From Phenylobacterium haematophilum (GTDB taxonomy: Bacteria > Pseudomonadota > Alphaproteobacteria > Caulobacterales > Caulobacteraceae): DNA of 64,000 nucleotides. The notes beneath the pieces are model-generated. The model had not been told where the DNA came from. It did no database searches and saw only the letters and a program-made list of their open reading frames with translations. The stretch covers positions 186,001-250,000 of the forward strand of contig NZ_JACIDK010000003.1 of NCBI RefSeq assembly GCF_014196295.1, written 5' to 3'. Below, piece after piece: positions 1-9,855 of this stretch; the first letter of the stretch is position 1; each line of letters opens with the position of its first letter. A program made the position numbers and the translations under genes.

Positions 1-851
1 CGGGCGGCCAAGGCGGCGACGCCGCCGGCCACCAGCGGCGCGGGCAGGACGGACAGGAGATCGATCCAGGCGATCGGCAGCACCGGCGTCAAACCTTGGC
101 CTCCACCCGCCAAACGCAACAGAGCCCCCATGATCGCCGCCCCGCCGGCTCCGAACAAGCCCGCCAACGCCGCCATGCGCGCGAAGCGGACCTGAAACAG
201 GCGGGCGATGAAGCTGTCCTCGGCGCCGGAAAGGTGCAGCACCTCGACCACCTCGCGGCGGGCGGCGAGGCCGGCGCGGGTCGCGAAGGCGACGACGGCG
301 GCGGCGGCCACGGCGATCAGGCCGAACACGGCCAGCCCGACCCAGCGGGCGGTGCGGGCCGAGCGCTGAATATCGGCCATCCAGACCGAATGATCGTCGA
401 CGACGGCGTCGAGTCCCTGCGCCTTCAGCGCCTGATCCAGGGTCGCGGCGCTCGCCGGTCGCTCGCGGGTCAGCTGCACGGCGACCAGCCTCGGCACCGG
501 CAGATCTGAGAGGTCGGCGTCGCCGAGCCAGGGAGCGATCAGCGCCTCGGCCTTCTCGCGCTCGATGGCGCGGGCCTCGGCGACCCCGTCGACCCCGGCC
601 AGGGTTTCTGCGGCGCGGGCGGCCGCGCCGTCGGGCGTCTCGTTGGCCTTGGGCCGCACGATGATCGTCGCCTGACCTTCGAGCTGGTCGGTCCAGTCGC
701 GGGCGGCGCGGTCGGCGGCGAGCACCGCCAGCAGGGTCAGGCATGCGAGAAAGCAGAGCACCGCGACGACGAAGGTCAGCGAAGCGTCGCGGGCGTCGGA
801 CTCGGGCAGGAACGGGGCGGGCCGCCAGCGGGCGACGTCGAATTCGCTCAT
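1..851 (-). CDS. ftsX: Cell-division ABC transporter permease FtsX (partial, C-terminus beyond left edge)
   Basis: Translating the minus strand from the ATG at 851 gives an open frame to the window edge. It has an N-terminal membrane segment near residues 25-45, a periplasmic domain, and further hydrophobic segments after about residue 165, which is the FtsX layout. FtsX pairs with the ATPase FtsE at the division site and is known to control periplasmic murein hydrolases. The start overlaps the ftsE stop as ATGA, so the two are translationally coupled. The C-terminal end is missing. Identity rests on topology and on coupling to ftsE. Confidence 0.85.
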   Translation of the reverse strand, partial: MSEFDVARWRPAPFLPESDARDASLTFVVAVLCFLACLTLLAVLAADRAARDWTDQLEGQATIIVRPKANETPDGAAARAAETLAGVDGVAEARAIEREKAEALIAPWLGDADLSDLPVPRLVAVQLTRERPASAATLDQALKAQGLDAVVDDHSVWMADIQRSARTARWVGLAVFGLIAVAAAAVVAFATRAGLAARREVVEVLHLSGAEDSFIARLFQVRFARMAALAGLFGAGGAAIMGALLRLAGGGQGLTPVLPIAWIDLLSVLPAPLVAGGVAALAA

Positions 852-1564
852 CGGCGCGTCCCCTGTGCGACCAGCCGGCCGCGTTCCAGATGCAGGACCG
901 GCATACCCGAGCGGGCGACGAGGTCCTGGTCGTGGGTGGCGAACAGCACGGTGGCGCCCAGGCGGTTCAACTCGACGAACAGCTTGAGGATTCGCAGCGC
1001 CATCTCGGGGTCGACGTTGCCGGTCGGCTCATCGGCCAGCAGAATCTCTGGGCGGTTGACGACGGCGCGGGCGATGGCCAGGCGTTGGCGCTCGCCGCCG
1101 GCCAGGGTGGCGGGCATGGCGTGCATGCGGTCCTTGAGACCGACCCAGGCCAGCAGCTCGGCGACGTCGTCGCGGTAGGTGTCGGGCTTGCGGCCCTCGA
1201 TGCGCAGCGGCAGGGCGGTGTTGTCGAACACTGACAGGTGATCGAGCAGCTTGAACTCCTGGTACACCACCCCGATGCGGCGGCGCAGGAACGGCTGGGC
1301 CTCGCGCGCGATTGTGGAGACGTCCTGGCCGAACAGGTGCATGAGTCCCTTGGACGGCTTGGCCGCCAGGAACAGAAGCTTCAACAGCGAGGTCTTGCCC
1401 GCTCCCGAAGCGCCGGTGACGAAGTGGAACGACCCCGGCTGCAGGGAGAAGGTCAGGTCCTTCAAGGTCTCGGGGGCGCGGCCATAGCGCATCGACACAT
1501 CATCGAAGCGGACAACGGCGTGATCGGCGTCGATGGCGCCTGTGGCGTTCGGGTTTCTGGACAT
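848..1564 (-). CDS. ftsE: Cell-division ATP-binding protein FtsE
   Basis: A 238-residue ABC ATPase. The Walker A motif GASGAGKT is near residues 51-58, the signature is LAGGERQR, and Walker B is ILLADEPTGNVD followed by the H-loop FATHDQ. The size and the very short linkers are typical of FtsE/LolD-type ATPases, and the downstream FtsX permease settles the assignment. It powers the FtsEX complex that links cytokinesis to peptidoglycan hydrolysis. The first 15 or so residues before the ABC core are a short extension. It is divergent from the zinc-ribbon protein gene at 1621, leaving about 56 bases for both promoters. Confidence 0.93.
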   Translation of the reverse strand: MSRNPNATGAIDADHAVVRFDDVSMRYGRAPETLKDLTFSLQPGSFHFVTGASGAGKTSLLKLLFLAAKPSKGLMHLFGQDVSTIAREAQPFLRRRIGVVYQEFKLLDHLSVFDNTALPLRIEGRKPDTYRDDVAELLAWVGLKDRMHAMPATLAGGERQRLAIARAVVNRPEILLADEPTGNVDPEMALRILKLFVELNRLGATVLFATHDQDLVARSGMPVLHLERGRLVAQGTRR

Positions 1565-1620
1565 GGGGGCCGAAATCGGCGACCTCGGTGGAGGTTGCTG
1601 GAGCGTCCGATTCGGCTGTC

Positions 1621-2493
1621 ATGATACTGACCTGTCCAGACTGCGCCACCAGCTATTTCGTGGACGATTCCAAGATCCCCGCGGATGGCCGGTTGGTGAA
1701 GTGCGCCAGTTGTGGCGCGCGCTGGACTGCGACCCCTGCGTCCCCCGAAGACTCGCTGGAACTGGAGACCTCCGAAGAGGAGGGGGCGGTCGCGCGCGAA
1801 CCGGCGCCCGAGCCTGTCGAGGAAAGGCCGGTCCGTGAGCTGAGCGGCGACGAGCTGCCGCGCGCGTTCCGCGCCAAGGCCGATACCGACCGGCGGGTGC
1901 GCGAGGCGGCGGCCACCGGGGTGATCTGGGCCGGCATGGCCGCAGCGCTGGTGCTGATGATCGCGCTGGGGATCATCTTCCGCGTCGACGTCGTGCGGCT
2001 GTGGCCGCGCACGGCCAGCGCCTATGCCGGCGTCGGCCTGCCGGTGAACAGCCTGGGCCTGGTCATCGAGGGCGTGCGCTTCGAGCCGTCGCTGCAGGAC
2101 GGGCATGCGGCGCTGTCGGTCTCGGGCATGATCCGCAACATCGAGAACGAGCCGGTGGTGACCCCGCCGCTGCGCATCAGCCTGCTGGACGCCGAGGGCA
2201 AGGCGGTGGCGACCAAGATCGCTCGCCCGGCCGATGCGCGCATACCGCCGGGCGAGACCCGTCATTTCGCAATTGCGCTGCTCGACCCGCCGGCGAGCGC
2301 CAAGGAGCTCGAGGTGGCGTTTGCGCCGCGCGAGCCGGTGAGCCTGAATGTCAAGCAGGGCGACCCGGCCCCCGCCGTCGCCAAGCCGGCTGGCCCGACC
2401 CTGCGTCCCGCCGCCGAGCCGCCGGCCCTGGCCCCGGTCGAAGCCCGACCGCTGCCGCCGGGCAGCCCCGACGCGTTGCCGACCCATGACTGA
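1621..2493 (+). CDS. MJ0042-type zinc-ribbon, single-span membrane protein
   Basis: The protein starts MILTCPDC and has CxxC pairs at residues 5/8 and 28/31, the MJ0042-type zinc ribbon. An acidic, proline-rich linker follows, then one membrane helix near residues 100-122, then a conserved C-terminal domain of the kind seen in DUF3426 proteins, and a proline/alanine-rich tail. The frame is open upstream to 1588, but the ribbon normally begins at the N-terminus, so the ATG at 1621 is preferred. The molecular role is unknown. It overlaps the phosphoribosyltransferase gene by 8 bases, which suggests an operon. Confidence 0.8.
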   Translation: MILTCPDCATSYFVDDSKIPADGRLVKCASCGARWTATPASPEDSLELETSEEEGAVAREPAPEPVEERPVRELSGDELPRAFRAKADTDRRVREAAATGVIWAGMAAALVLMIALGIIFRVDVVRLWPRTASAYAGVGLPVNSLGLVIEGVRFEPSLQDGHAALSVSGMIRNIENEPVVTPPLRISLLDAEGKAVATKIARPADARIPPGETRHFAIALLDPPASAKELEVAFAPREPVSLNVKQGDPAPAVAKPAGPTLRPAAEPPALAPVEARPLPPGSPDALPTHD

Positions 2494-3010
2494 CGCTCCA
2501 ATCGTCCTGCTGACCGAACAGGAGGTGGCCGGGCGCGTCGAGGCGCTGGCCCGGCAGATCGCGCCGGTGATCGACGACGAGACGGTGGCGGTCTGCCTGC
2601 TGACGGGCGGGCTGTGGTTCGCCTCGGACCTGACGCGGGCGCTGGCCCGAGCCGGGCGCCATGTGCGTTTCGATGCCCTGTGGCTGGCCTCCTACGGTGA
2701 CGAACGCGCCAGCCTGGGGCGCTGCGAGGTGCGGGCCGACCTGCAGCGGCCGCTGGCTGGCCGCACGGCGCTGGTCATCGACGACGTCATCGACACCGGC
2801 CTGTCGCTGTCGGAAGCGCACCGGCTGGTGCGCGACGCCGGCGCCAGCCGGGTGCTGACCGCGGTGTTCGCCAGCAAGCCCTGGCCGACGCCGCGGGCGA
2901 TCGTCCCGGACTTCGTGGCCTGGGAGGCGCCGGCCCGGTTCCTGGTCGGCTACGGCATGGACGCGGCGGGCGCGCTGCGCGGCCTGCCGTACATCGGCGC
3001 GATGGACTAG
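2486..3010 (+). CDS. hpt: Purine phosphoribosyltransferase (hypoxanthine-type)
   Basis: 174 residues. The PRPP-binding motif is seen as LVIDDVIDTGLSLSEA around residues 94-109, and the N-terminal LLTGGLWFASDL resembles the HPRT loop. The family transfers phosphoribose from PRPP to hypoxanthine/guanine in purine salvage. The start at 2486 is chosen because it fits the family length and the 8-base overlap with the upstream gene; the frame is open further upstream inside that gene. Exact base preference cannot be read from sequence. The TAG stop shares the CTAG at 3007-3010 with the convergent kinase gene. Confidence 0.82.
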   Translation: MTDAPIVLLTEQEVAGRVEALARQIAPVIDDETVAVCLLTGGLWFASDLTRALARAGRHVRFDALWLASYGDERASLGRCEVRADLQRPLAGRTALVIDDVIDTGLSLSEAHRLVRDAGASRVLTAVFASKPWPTPRAIVPDFVAWEAPARFLVGYGMDAAGALRGLPYIGAMD

Positions 3011-4782
3011 GCGGCGGTCGCGGCCAGCACGGCCGCCTGATCGGCGCGCGCGCACCAGGCCGCTACGGTGAACATCAGTTCGGCCGGCTGGATCGGCTTG
3101 GGATGGACGTCGTCGAACCCTTGGGCGATCAGCCGTTCGCACTCGTCGGACATGGCGTCGGCGGTCAGGGCCAGGACCGGGATGCTGCGTATCCCGGCCT
3201 CTCCGGCGCGGATGCGGCGCAGGGCCTCGACGCCGTCCATGCGCGGCATGTGGACGTCCATCAGTACGACGTCGAAGTGGGCCGCGCGCAACAGGTCGAG
3301 GCCGTCGGCCCCGTCGTCGGCGAGGCTGACCACCGCGCCGGCCGCCTCGAGGATGGCGCGGGCGACGGCCTGATTGACCTTGTTGTCGTCGACGACCAGC
3401 ACCTGGCGGCCTTCGAGACTGACGGTGTCGAGCGCGGCCTGGGCCGGGGCCGGCGGCGCGCAGGCCGGCAGCGGCAGCGCGACCCGGAAGGTCGAGCCTG
3501 AGCCGGGTTCGCTTTCGACCGAAATCGAACCGCCCATCATCTCGGCCAACTGCCGGCAGATGGAGAGGCCAAGCCCGGTGCCGCCGTACCGGCGGGTGGT
3601 CGAGATCTCGGCCTGCGAGAAGGCCTGGAACAACTTTTCCTGCTGATCGCGGCGCATGCCGACGCCGGTGTCAGTGACGATGATCTCGATCCCCTGCGGG
3701 ACGAGGCCGACGATGCGGACGGCGACCGAGCCCTGCTCGGTGAACTTCAGGGCGTTGGAGATGAGGTTGAGCAGGATCTGGCGCACGCGCACCGGATCGC
3801 CGACCAGCCAGGTCGGCGCGTCGGCGTCGATGTCGAGCGACAGTTCCAGCCCCTTCTGGCGGGCGGTCTCGCTCCAAAGCAGGAAGGTCTGTCGGCCCAT
3901 CTTCTCGAGGTCGAAGCCGACGCTTTCGAGGTTCAGCTTTCCAGCCTCGATCTTCGACAGGTCGAGGATGTCGTTGAGGATCGCCATCAGGCCGTCTCCC
4001 GACTGGACGATCATGTCGAGATAGTCGGCCTGCTGGCGGTTGAGCTTGGTGGCGGCTAGGGCGTGGGCCATGCCGAGCACGCCGTTCATCGGGGTGCGCA
4101 GTTCGTGGCTCATCATCGCCAGGAAGGCCGACTTGGCGCGGCTGGCCTCCTGGGCCTCGGCCTGAGCCTTTTCAAGCGCCAGGGCGTTGGCGCGCAGGGC
4201 GCGCGAAACGTGGATCACGCAGATCGCGAGGGCGACCAGCGCGCCGGCGGCGAAGACGCCGCCGCGGCCGCTGAAGTCCCCCGAGGTGAGGGGGGCGATC
4301 GCCAGGGCGGCGGCCGGAAACGGGATGATGGCGAGAAACGCCGCGCGGCTGAGGGCGGCGTACTTCAGCCCTTCGAGCAGGATGCCGAACATCACCAGCA
4401 GGGCGCCGAAGCGCGCGGCCTCCGAGCCGTAGATCCAGCAGCCGACGGCCATGCCGGTCCAGATAACGCTGAAGGCGACCGCAGGGGCCAGCCGTTCCCA
4501 GCGTGTCTTGCTGCGATCCTTACGGATGTTGCGGGTGAAGCTGAGATGGCTCGCCAGGAGGACCACTTCGAGCACGGCGCTGACGGCGATCCAGGCGCCG
4601 ACGGCCTTCCAGCCGAACTGGTGGCCGAGCAGCGCCCCCACCAGGGTGGCGAGGACCAGACGGTTGAGACGGCTGCGCTTGCTCTGGGCGAGCGTCGCGC
4701 CGTCCTTGCCATCGTCCAGCATCTCGTTCAACGCCACGTTCCGACCCGCACCCGCCCCAAGTCCCGCGACAATTTGCAGCAC
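3007..4782 (-). CDS. Hybrid sensor histidine kinase with C-terminal receiver
   Basis: 591 residues. Several membrane segments lie between about residues 40 and 195, with no recognisable periplasmic sensor domain. A coiled linker follows, then a HisKA domain with the H-box SHELRTP (His226), a catalytic domain with N-box NLISNALKF near 340 and G-boxes DTGVG (371-375) and GGTGLGL (400-406), then a receiver with phospho-acceptor Asp near 509 in [13 protein letters not shown]. No histidine phosphotransfer domain is present, so phosphate probably passes to a separate HPt or the receiver acts internally. The ATG at 4722 is an alternative start. No partner regulator is adjacent. Confidence 0.9.
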   Translation of the reverse strand: MLQIVAGLGAGAGRNVALNEMLDDGKDGATLAQSKRSRLNRLVLATLVGALLGHQFGWKAVGAWIAVSAVLEVVLLASHLSFTRNIRKDRSKTRWERLAPAVAFSVIWTGMAVGCWIYGSEAARFGALLVMFGILLEGLKYAALSRAAFLAIIPFPAAALAIAPLTSGDFSGRGGVFAAGALVALAICVIHVSRALRANALALEKAQAEAQEASRAKSAFLAMMSHELRTPMNGVLGMAHALAATKLNRQQADYLDMIVQSGDGLMAILNDILDLSKIEAGKLNLESVGFDLEKMGRQTFLLWSETARQKGLELSLDIDADAPTWLVGDPVRVRQILLNLISNALKFTEQGSVAVRIVGLVPQGIEIIVTDTGVGMRRDQQEKLFQAFSQAEISTTRRYGGTGLGLSICRQLAEMMGGSISVESEPGSGSTFRVALPLPACAPPAPAQAALDTVSLEGRQVLVVDDNKVNQAVARAILEAAGAVVSLADDGADGLDLLRAAHFDVVLMDVHMPRMDGVEALRRIRAGEAGIRSIPVLALTADAMSDECERLIAQGFDDVHPKPIQPAELMFTVAAWCARADQAAVLAATAA

Positions 4783-4811
4783 GGAGTTTCAAGATAGGGT
4801 TAGCGCGCGAG

Positions 4812-6095
4812 TTACTGCCAGGGCGCGGGAGCCTCCCTGGCCAGCATGTCCTCGTAGGTCGGGCGCGGGCGCACGACGGCGTAGGCGCCGCCCTTGACCA
4901 GCACCTCAGGCACCAGCAGGCGGCTGTTGTACTCGCTGGACATCACCGCGCCGTAGGCGCCCGCGCTGAGGAAGGCGACTAGGTCGCCGGCCTGCAACGG
5001 CGGCAGGGCCCGCTCGCGTGTGAAGGTGTCGCCGGTCTCGCAGATCGGCCCGACCACGTCATAGACCACCGGCTCGCCCTCGCGCGGGCGGACCGGGACG
5101 ATCTCGTGATAGGCGTCGTACATGGCCGGGCGGATCAGGTCGTTCATCGCCGCATCGAGGACGACGAACTTCTTGCCTTCGGGCCGCTCGTGGATGTGCT
5201 GGACCTGGGCCAGCAGGACGCCGGCGTTGGCTGCGATCATCCGGCCGGGCTCGAAGGCGTAGCCGACATCGAGGCCGTTCATCGTCTTGGCGATCATGCG
5301 GGCGTAGTCGGCCGGCGAGGGCGGTTCGGGCTGATTGAAGTAAGGCACGCCGAGACCGCCGCCGAGGTCGAGGCGCTTGACCGACAGCCCCTCGCCGCGC
5401 AGGCGCTCGACGAGGCCGCGCATCTTCGCGAAGGCCTGGGCCATCGGCTCGAGGTCGGTGATCTGGCTGCCGATGTGGCAGGTGACGCCGACGGGGTTGA
5501 GGCCCGCGTCGTTGGAGGCGTTGGCGTAGAGGCGCTCGGCCTCGGAGAACGAGACGCCGAACTTGTTGTCGGACTTGCCGGTCGAGATCTTGGCGTGGCC
5601 GCCGGCAGAGACGTCCGGATTGACGCGGATGGCGATGGTGGCGCGGGTTCCCAGCGACTGGGCGACCTGGCTGGCCAGGCGCATTTCCGGCTCGGACTCG
5701 ACGTTGATCTCGCCGACCCCGGCCTTGAGGGCGAAGGCGAGTTCGCCCTCGGTCTTGCCCACGCCGGAGAAGACGATCTTCTCAGGCGGCACGCCGGCGG
5801 CCAGGGCGCGGCGGACCTCGCCCTCGGAGACCGTGTCCGCGCCTGCGCCCAGTCTGGCCAGGGTGCGCAGGACGGCGAGGTTGGAGTTGGCCTTGACCGC
5901 GAAGGCGATCAGCGGATCGCCGCCGTCGTCGCCCTTGATGCCTTCGGCGACCAGGGCGTCGCGCAGCACCGTGTAGTGCCGCTCGAAGGTGGCGGTCGAA
6001 TAGACATAAACGGGGGTGCCGACCGCCGAAGCGACGTCGGCCAGGGACACGCCCTCACAGAAGAGCTCGCCGCCCTTCAGCTCAAAATGATTCAT
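4812..6095 (-). CDS. lysA: Diaminopimelate decarboxylase LysA
   Basis: 427 residues, the usual length. It decarboxylates meso-diaminopimelate to L-lysine in the cytoplasm using PLP. The PLP-binding lysine is Lys68 in IAFAVKANSN. The glycine-rich phosphate-binding segment LDLGGGLGVPY and the CETGD substrate motif near the C-terminus are both present. It is the last gene of argH-lptM-lysA. Its ATG overlaps the lptM stop as ATGA, giving translational coupling. This order is common in alphaproteobacteria. Confidence 0.96.
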   Translation of the reverse strand: MNHFELKGGELFCEGVSLADVASAVGTPVYVYSTATFERHYTVLRDALVAEGIKGDDGGDPLIAFAVKANSNLAVLRTLARLGAGADTVSEGEVRRALAAGVPPEKIVFSGVGKTEGELAFALKAGVGEINVESEPEMRLASQVAQSLGTRATIAIRVNPDVSAGGHAKISTGKSDNKFGVSFSEAERLYANASNDAGLNPVGVTCHIGSQITDLEPMAQAFAKMRGLVERLRGEGLSVKRLDLGGGLGVPYFNQPEPPSPADYARMIAKTMNGLDVGYAFEPGRMIAANAGVLLAQVQHIHERPEGKKFVVLDAAMNDLIRPAMYDAYHEIVPVRPREGEPVVYDVVGPICETGDTFTRERALPPLQAGDLVAFLSAGAYGAVMSSEYNSRLLVPEVLVKGGAYAVVRPRPTYEDMLAREAPAPWQ

Positions 6096-6370
6096 CGCGG
6101 GTTCGCGTACGGGTCGGGCAGGGCGCCTTGCGGGGCGCTGGCGGTCGGGTTCTGGGCGGAATCGATCGGCAGGGTGCGCGGCGGCGCGGGCCGGTCGTCG
6201 CGGGTGCGCGGATCGACGGTGCGTACGGCGCGGGCCGGATCGGCGCCGGCGTCGGCGCCCGAGCCCTTGCCGAACATCGGGCCGGGGCGTTCAAGGTCGC
6301 CCATCTTGCCGCAGCCCGCGAGGGCGGCCGCGCCGATCAGAGCGATCGTGGCGAGGGGATGAAGTTTCAT
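6092..6370 (-). CDS. lptM: LptM (YifL-like) small lipoprotein
   Basis: 92 residues. A signal peptide ends in the lipobox LAGC, followed at once by GKMGDLERPGP, the hallmark of the YifL/LptM family (CGxxGxLxxP). In E. coli LptM helps LptD disulfide maturation in LPS export. The remaining low-complexity tail is rich in Ala, Pro and Arg. The start at 6370 is fixed by the lipoprotein signal and by a one-base overlap with the argH stop (TGATG). It is commonly found next to lysA, which supports the assignment. Confidence 0.85.
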   Translation of the reverse strand: MKLHPLATIALIGAAALAGCGKMGDLERPGPMFGKGSGADAGADPARAVRTVDPRTRDDRPAPPRTLPIDSAQNPTASAPQGALPDPYANPR

Positions 6371-7800
6371 CAGAGCTTCTCCTTCCAACGCGCGATCTGG
6401 GCGCGGACCTGCTCCGGCGATGTGCCGCCGTAGCTCATGCGGCTGGCGGCCGACGCCTGGGGCGTCAGCACGTCAAAGACTGCCGCGGTGATGCGCGGCT
6501 CGATGGCTTGCAGTTCGGCGAGCGGCAGGCCGGGCAGATCGACGCCCAGACCCTCAGCCTTCTTCACCGCAGCCCCGGTCACATGGTGAGCGTCGCGGAA
6601 CGGCATGTCGAGGGTGCGCACCAGCCAGTCGGCCAGATCGGTGGCCGTGGAGAAGCCGGCGCCGGCGGCGGCGGCCATGCGATCAGCGTTCGGCTCGAGG
6701 TCAGCGACCATGCCGGTCATGGCGGCCAGCGACAGTTCCAGAGCGTCGAAGGCCTCGAAGGTCGGGACCTTGTCCTCCTGCATGTCCTTCGAATAGGTCA
6801 GCGGCAGCCCCTTCATGACCACGGTCAACTGGGTCAGCGAACCCAGCACGCGGCCGACCTTGGCGCGGATCAGCTCGGCCGCGTCCGGGTTCTTCTTCTG
6901 CGGCATGATCGACGAGCCGGTGGTGAAGGCGTCGGTCAGCTTCACGAAGCCGAACTGCGGCGTCATCCAGATCACGATCTCTTCGGCCAGGCGCGACAGG
7001 TGCACGGCGCAGAGACTGGCGGCCGACAGGCTTTCGATCGCAAAGTCGCGGTCCGAGACGCTGTCGAGCGAGTTGGCGGTCGGGGCGGCGAAGCCCAGGG
7101 CCTGGGCGGTCGCATGTCGGTCGATCGGAAACGGCGAGCCGGCGAGGGCGGCGGCGCCGAGCGGACACTCGTTCATCCGCGCCCGGGCGTCGGCGAAACG
7201 CGAAGCATCGCGGCCGAACATCTCTACATAGGCCATCAGGTGGTGGCCGAAGGTCACCGGCTGGGCCGGCTGCAGGTGAGTGAAGCCCGGCATCAGGGTC
7301 GCTGCGTGCGGCTCGGCCTTGGCGACCAGGGCGCGTTGCAGCGCCTGAATCTGTTGGACCGTGCGGTCACAGGCGTCGCGGACCCAGAGCCGGAAGTCGA
7401 GCGCCACCTGGTCGTTGCGCGAGCGGGCGGTGTGCAGGCGCCCGGCCGCGGGGCCGATCAACTCGCGCAGCCGCGCCTCGACATTCATGTGAATGTCTTC
7501 GTATTCGTCGCGGAAAGGGAAGGTCCCAGCGGCGATCTCGGCCTCGATGGCCTGCAGCCCGCCCTGGATGGCCGCTTCGTCCTCGCTTGAAATCACGCCC
7601 TGCTTGAGCAACATCGCGGCGTGCGCGCGGGATCCGGCCAGGTCCTGGGCCGCGAGCCGCTTGTCGAAGCCGATGGAGACGTTGATCGCCTGCATCAGTT
7701 CGGCCGGCTTGGACGAAAACCGTCCGCCCCACATGGCCTGGCCCCCGTCTTGGGGCGCTTGCGCCGAATTGCCGGCGCCAGTCGAGGAAGAGTGCGTCAT
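6370..7800 (-). CDS. argH: Argininosuccinate lyase ArgH
   Basis: 476 residues from the ATG at 7800. The fumarase/aspartase superfamily signature [12 protein letters not shown] is present, as is the N-terminal MWGGRF motif. The enzyme cleaves argininosuccinate to arginine and fumarate, the last step of arginine synthesis. The true start may be the ATG at 7734, where MWGGRF begins as in many family members. The 22 residues before it are low-complexity (Ser, Ala, Gly, Gln). Starting at 7800 would place its ATG directly against the tlpA ATG. First gene of the argH-lptM-lysA operon. Confidence 0.95.
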   Translation of the reverse strand: MTHSSSTGAGNSAQAPQDGGQAMWGGRFSSKPAELMQAINVSIGFDKRLAAQDLAGSRAHAAMLLKQGVISSEDEAAIQGGLQAIEAEIAAGTFPFRDEYEDIHMNVEARLRELIGPAAGRLHTARSRNDQVALDFRLWVRDACDRTVQQIQALQRALVAKAEPHAATLMPGFTHLQPAQPVTFGHHLMAYVEMFGRDASRFADARARMNECPLGAAALAGSPFPIDRHATAQALGFAAPTANSLDSVSDRDFAIESLSAASLCAVHLSRLAEEIVIWMTPQFGFVKLTDAFTTGSSIMPQKKNPDAAELIRAKVGRVLGSLTQLTVVMKGLPLTYSKDMQEDKVPTFEAFDALELSLAAMTGMVADLEPNADRMAAAAGAGFSTATDLADWLVRTLDMPFRDAHHVTGAAVKKAEGLGVDLPGLPLAELQAIEPRITAAVFDVLTPQASAASRMSYGGTSPEQVRAQIARWKEKL

Positions 7801-8430
7801 ATGAACGAGAAGTCTGCCGAGAAAGCCGTTGGCGAACCCAAGGCATTCCCGTTGAAATGGGCGCTTCGGGGCGTCGCCGTCGCCGGCGTCGCCGCGGTTG
7901 TCTACATCATCGTCCAGGCTTCCATAAACCCCCAGCGGGAAACCGACCTCAAGTCTCTCGCCAAGGGCGAGATGGCCAAGTTCGAGACGCCGCTGGAAGC
8001 GACCTCGCCGCCGACCACCAGCTTCCTAGACGCCAACGGCGCGCCCAAGCGCATCGCCGACTTCAAGGGGCAGGTGACGATCGTCAATCTGTGGGCCACC
8101 TGGTGCGGGCCCTGCGTGATCGAAATGCCGACCCTGGCCAAGCTGGCCGCCAGCTATGAGGGCAAGCCGGTCCAGGTCGTGGCGATAAGCGTGGATCGTC
8201 CGCAGGACGCGGACAAGGCCCGCGCCTTCATCGCCAAACATGCGCCGCTGGTCTTCTACCATGACCCGAAGATGGCCCTGCCGTTCGCCTTCAAGCCGCC
8301 CGCCGCCGGCATGCCGACGACGGTGATCTACGGCGCCGACGGGGTCGAGCGCGGCCGGCTGGCCGGCGACGCCGATTGGTCGGGCAAGGACGCGAAGGCC
8401 CTTATCGACAAAGTTCTGGCGGAAAATTGA
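7801..8430 (+). CDS. tlpA: Membrane-anchored thiol:disulfide interchange protein TlpA
   Basis: 209 residues. One N-terminal membrane helix (about 22-40) tethers a periplasmic thioredoxin-like domain with active site WCGPC at residues 101-105 and the cis-proline loop GMPTT near 173. TlpA proteins reduce copper chaperones and cytochrome oxidase subunit II during cofactor insertion. The gene lies divergent to argH, a conserved alphaproteobacterial arrangement. A purine-rich stretch GAGGAAGAG at 7784-7792 serves as ribosome-binding site and lies inside the 5' part of the longer argH reading. Confidence 0.9.
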   Translation: MNEKSAEKAVGEPKAFPLKWALRGVAVAGVAAVVYIIVQASINPQRETDLKSLAKGEMAKFETPLEATSPPTTSFLDANGAPKRIADFKGQVTIVNLWATWCGPCVIEMPTLAKLAASYEGKPVQVVAISVDRPQDADKARAFIAKHAPLVFYHDPKMALPFAFKPPAAGMPTTVIYGADGVERGRLAGDADWSGKDAKALIDKVLAEN

Positions 8431-8617
8431 CCCGCGTTCTCTGTTGACCGCCCAGCCTGGCCGTGTGCAAAAATTTGGCCCGCAATCCGAACTTGGGCCT
8501 GCAGACGTTCATTTCCCGCCCTTGCGGACCGAACCAGCCTTCCCAGACTTGAGATTGTTTCAGGGTGCGCGCCGCGCGTGCCTTGTTTGGAACGCTAGTC
8601 AGGGAGACGAAAGCGTT

Positions 8618-8821
8618 ATGGCCACCGGGACGGTCAAGTGGTTCAACACCACCAAGGGTTACGGCTTCATTCAGCCGGATAATGGGGGCAAGGACGTCTT
8701 CGTCCACGTCTCCGCGGTCGAGCGTGCGGGCCTGCGCAGCCTGAATGAAGGCCAGAAGCTCGAGTTCGTCGAGCGGGAAGAGCGCGGCAAGATCGCCGCC
8801 GTCGACCTGAAGCCGCTCTAA
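8618..8821 (+). CDS. Cold-shock domain protein, CspA family
   Basis: 67 residues, a single cold-shock domain. The RNA-binding motifs RNP1 (KGYGFIQ) and RNP2 (VFVHVS) are clear. Such proteins bind single-stranded RNA/DNA and melt secondary structure. The start at 8618 follows a strong AGGGAG site at 8601-8606; upstream in-frame codons are non-coding leader. A leader of up to about 185 bases separates it from tlpA. Whether it is cold-induced cannot be told from sequence. A strong terminator follows at 8843. Confidence 0.95.
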   Translation: MATGTVKWFNTTKGYGFIQPDNGGKDVFVHVSAVERAGLRSLNEGQKLEFVEREERGKIAAVDLKPL

Positions 8822-8842
8822 ACCCGCTGCAGCTATTCGAGG

Positions 8843-8881
8843 ACGAGCGTCGGTCTCCTAAGGCCGGCGCTCGTTTCGTTT
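8843..8881 (+). terminator. Rho-independent terminator after the cold-shock gene
   Basis: A 13-base-pair stem (8843-8855 with 8862-8874, two G-U pairs) closes a 6-base loop and is followed by TTCGTTT on the plus strand. It sits 21 bases after the cspA-type stop and reaches the end of the convergent XRE gene, so it may separate both transcripts. Confidence 0.8.
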
Positions 8882-9299
8882 ACGCCACTTCCTTCTGCCG
8901 CGCCCGCTGGCCGGCGTCGGGGTCGGTCATCACCCGCAGAAGATTGACCAGGGAAGACCTGGCTTCCTGCGGCGGGCGCTCGAATGCGCTCAGCAGTTCC
9001 AGAGCGCCTGGCGTGCGCATCCGGCTGAGCAGATCGACGTCGCCTTCGCCGGCCGGGGTGTCCAGAACGTCCATCAGGTCCACAACCCGGCATCGCAACG
9101 CCCGTGCAATCTGGACGAGCCGGGAAAACGAGATCCGGTTGGCGCCGTTCTCGTACTTCTGGATCTGCTGGAAGCTTACGCCGCACTGTTCGGCAAGCGC
9201 CTCCTGCGACATGCCGATCGTCCTTCGCCGGATCCGGACCGCCGCGCCGAGCGCCACGTCCATGGGATCTGGAGTCTTGTTTGAAGGTTCAGCAGACAT
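8880..9299 (-). CDS. XRE-family transcriptional regulator
   Basis: 139 residues. A helix-turn-helix domain spans about residues 15-70 with the pattern MSQEALAEQCGVSFQQIQKYE, the type common in alphaproteobacterial XRE regulators, followed by a helical tail of unknown function. The start at 9299 is chosen because GAGGAG lies 8-10 bases upstream; an ATG 18 bases further upstream lacks such a site. Target genes are not evident. It stands alone, convergent with the cold-shock gene and followed upstream by a long non-coding stretch. Confidence 0.88.
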   Translation of the reverse strand: MSAEPSNKTPDPMDVALGAAVRIRRRTIGMSQEALAEQCGVSFQQIQKYENGANRISFSRLVQIARALRCRVVDLMDVLDTPAGEGDVDLLSRMRTPGALELLSAFERPPQEARSSLVNLLRVMTDPDAGQRARQKEVA

Positions 9300-9855
9300 T
9301 GTGGTCTCCTCACCCAAAGGTCCGCCAACGGAGTGAAGGCTCGGAGGAGCGCTTTGGATTCAAAGGGAGTTAAGGCCCATATTTCACCTTTGAAAAGAGT
9401 ACTGTTGGCGCATTTCTCGACGATAGTCGAGCATGCTCAGCGAACGTGTTTTGCCGTTCTCGAGTACTCGCGACCCGAAAGCTTTGCCCCGCCAATAAAT
9501 TGGGGCGCGCAGGCGACTGAAGGGCGAGATTTCGGCCTCTTTCGTCCCAGGATCGGCGCCTTGCGGCCTCAGTCACGGTTGTGTCCCCGGCGCCGGTCAG
9601 GTTGAGCTCACTCACCCATAGCGCCGAATACTTCGCCTTATGGATGAGTCCGGCGACCATTTGAAGCAGGGCCTTAGAAGGGGCGAGCACCTACCGCCGG
9701 GCTGCAAATCTCGTGAACTGCGCAACCTGCACACTGCTGCAGCCGGCGGGACCTTTGGCTGCGACTTGGGCCGGCGGGCGGCCTCCCGGCGTGGCGCGTG
9801 ATTTACTCGCGGGGTTAAATCGCCATACTCGGGGCATGTCCAAGTCTGGGTCGAG
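9300..9855. other. 556-base stretch without a supported gene
   Basis: Open frames of about 90-105 codons exist on both strands, but none shows a recognisable domain, a good ribosome-binding site or the strong third-position GC bias of neighbours. The first part carries the XRE gene promoter, and 9780-9855 carries that of the lipoprotein gene. A short inverted repeat CCCC..GGGG flanks the AT-rich AATAAATT near 9490-9505. Nothing else is identified. Confidence 0.5.

Noticed and set aside
9370..9690. Minus-strand frame of about 106 codons in the 9.3-9.85 kb gap
   Set aside because: No ribosome-binding site, no motif, and codon positions lack the usual GC bias; kept as unassigned DNA.
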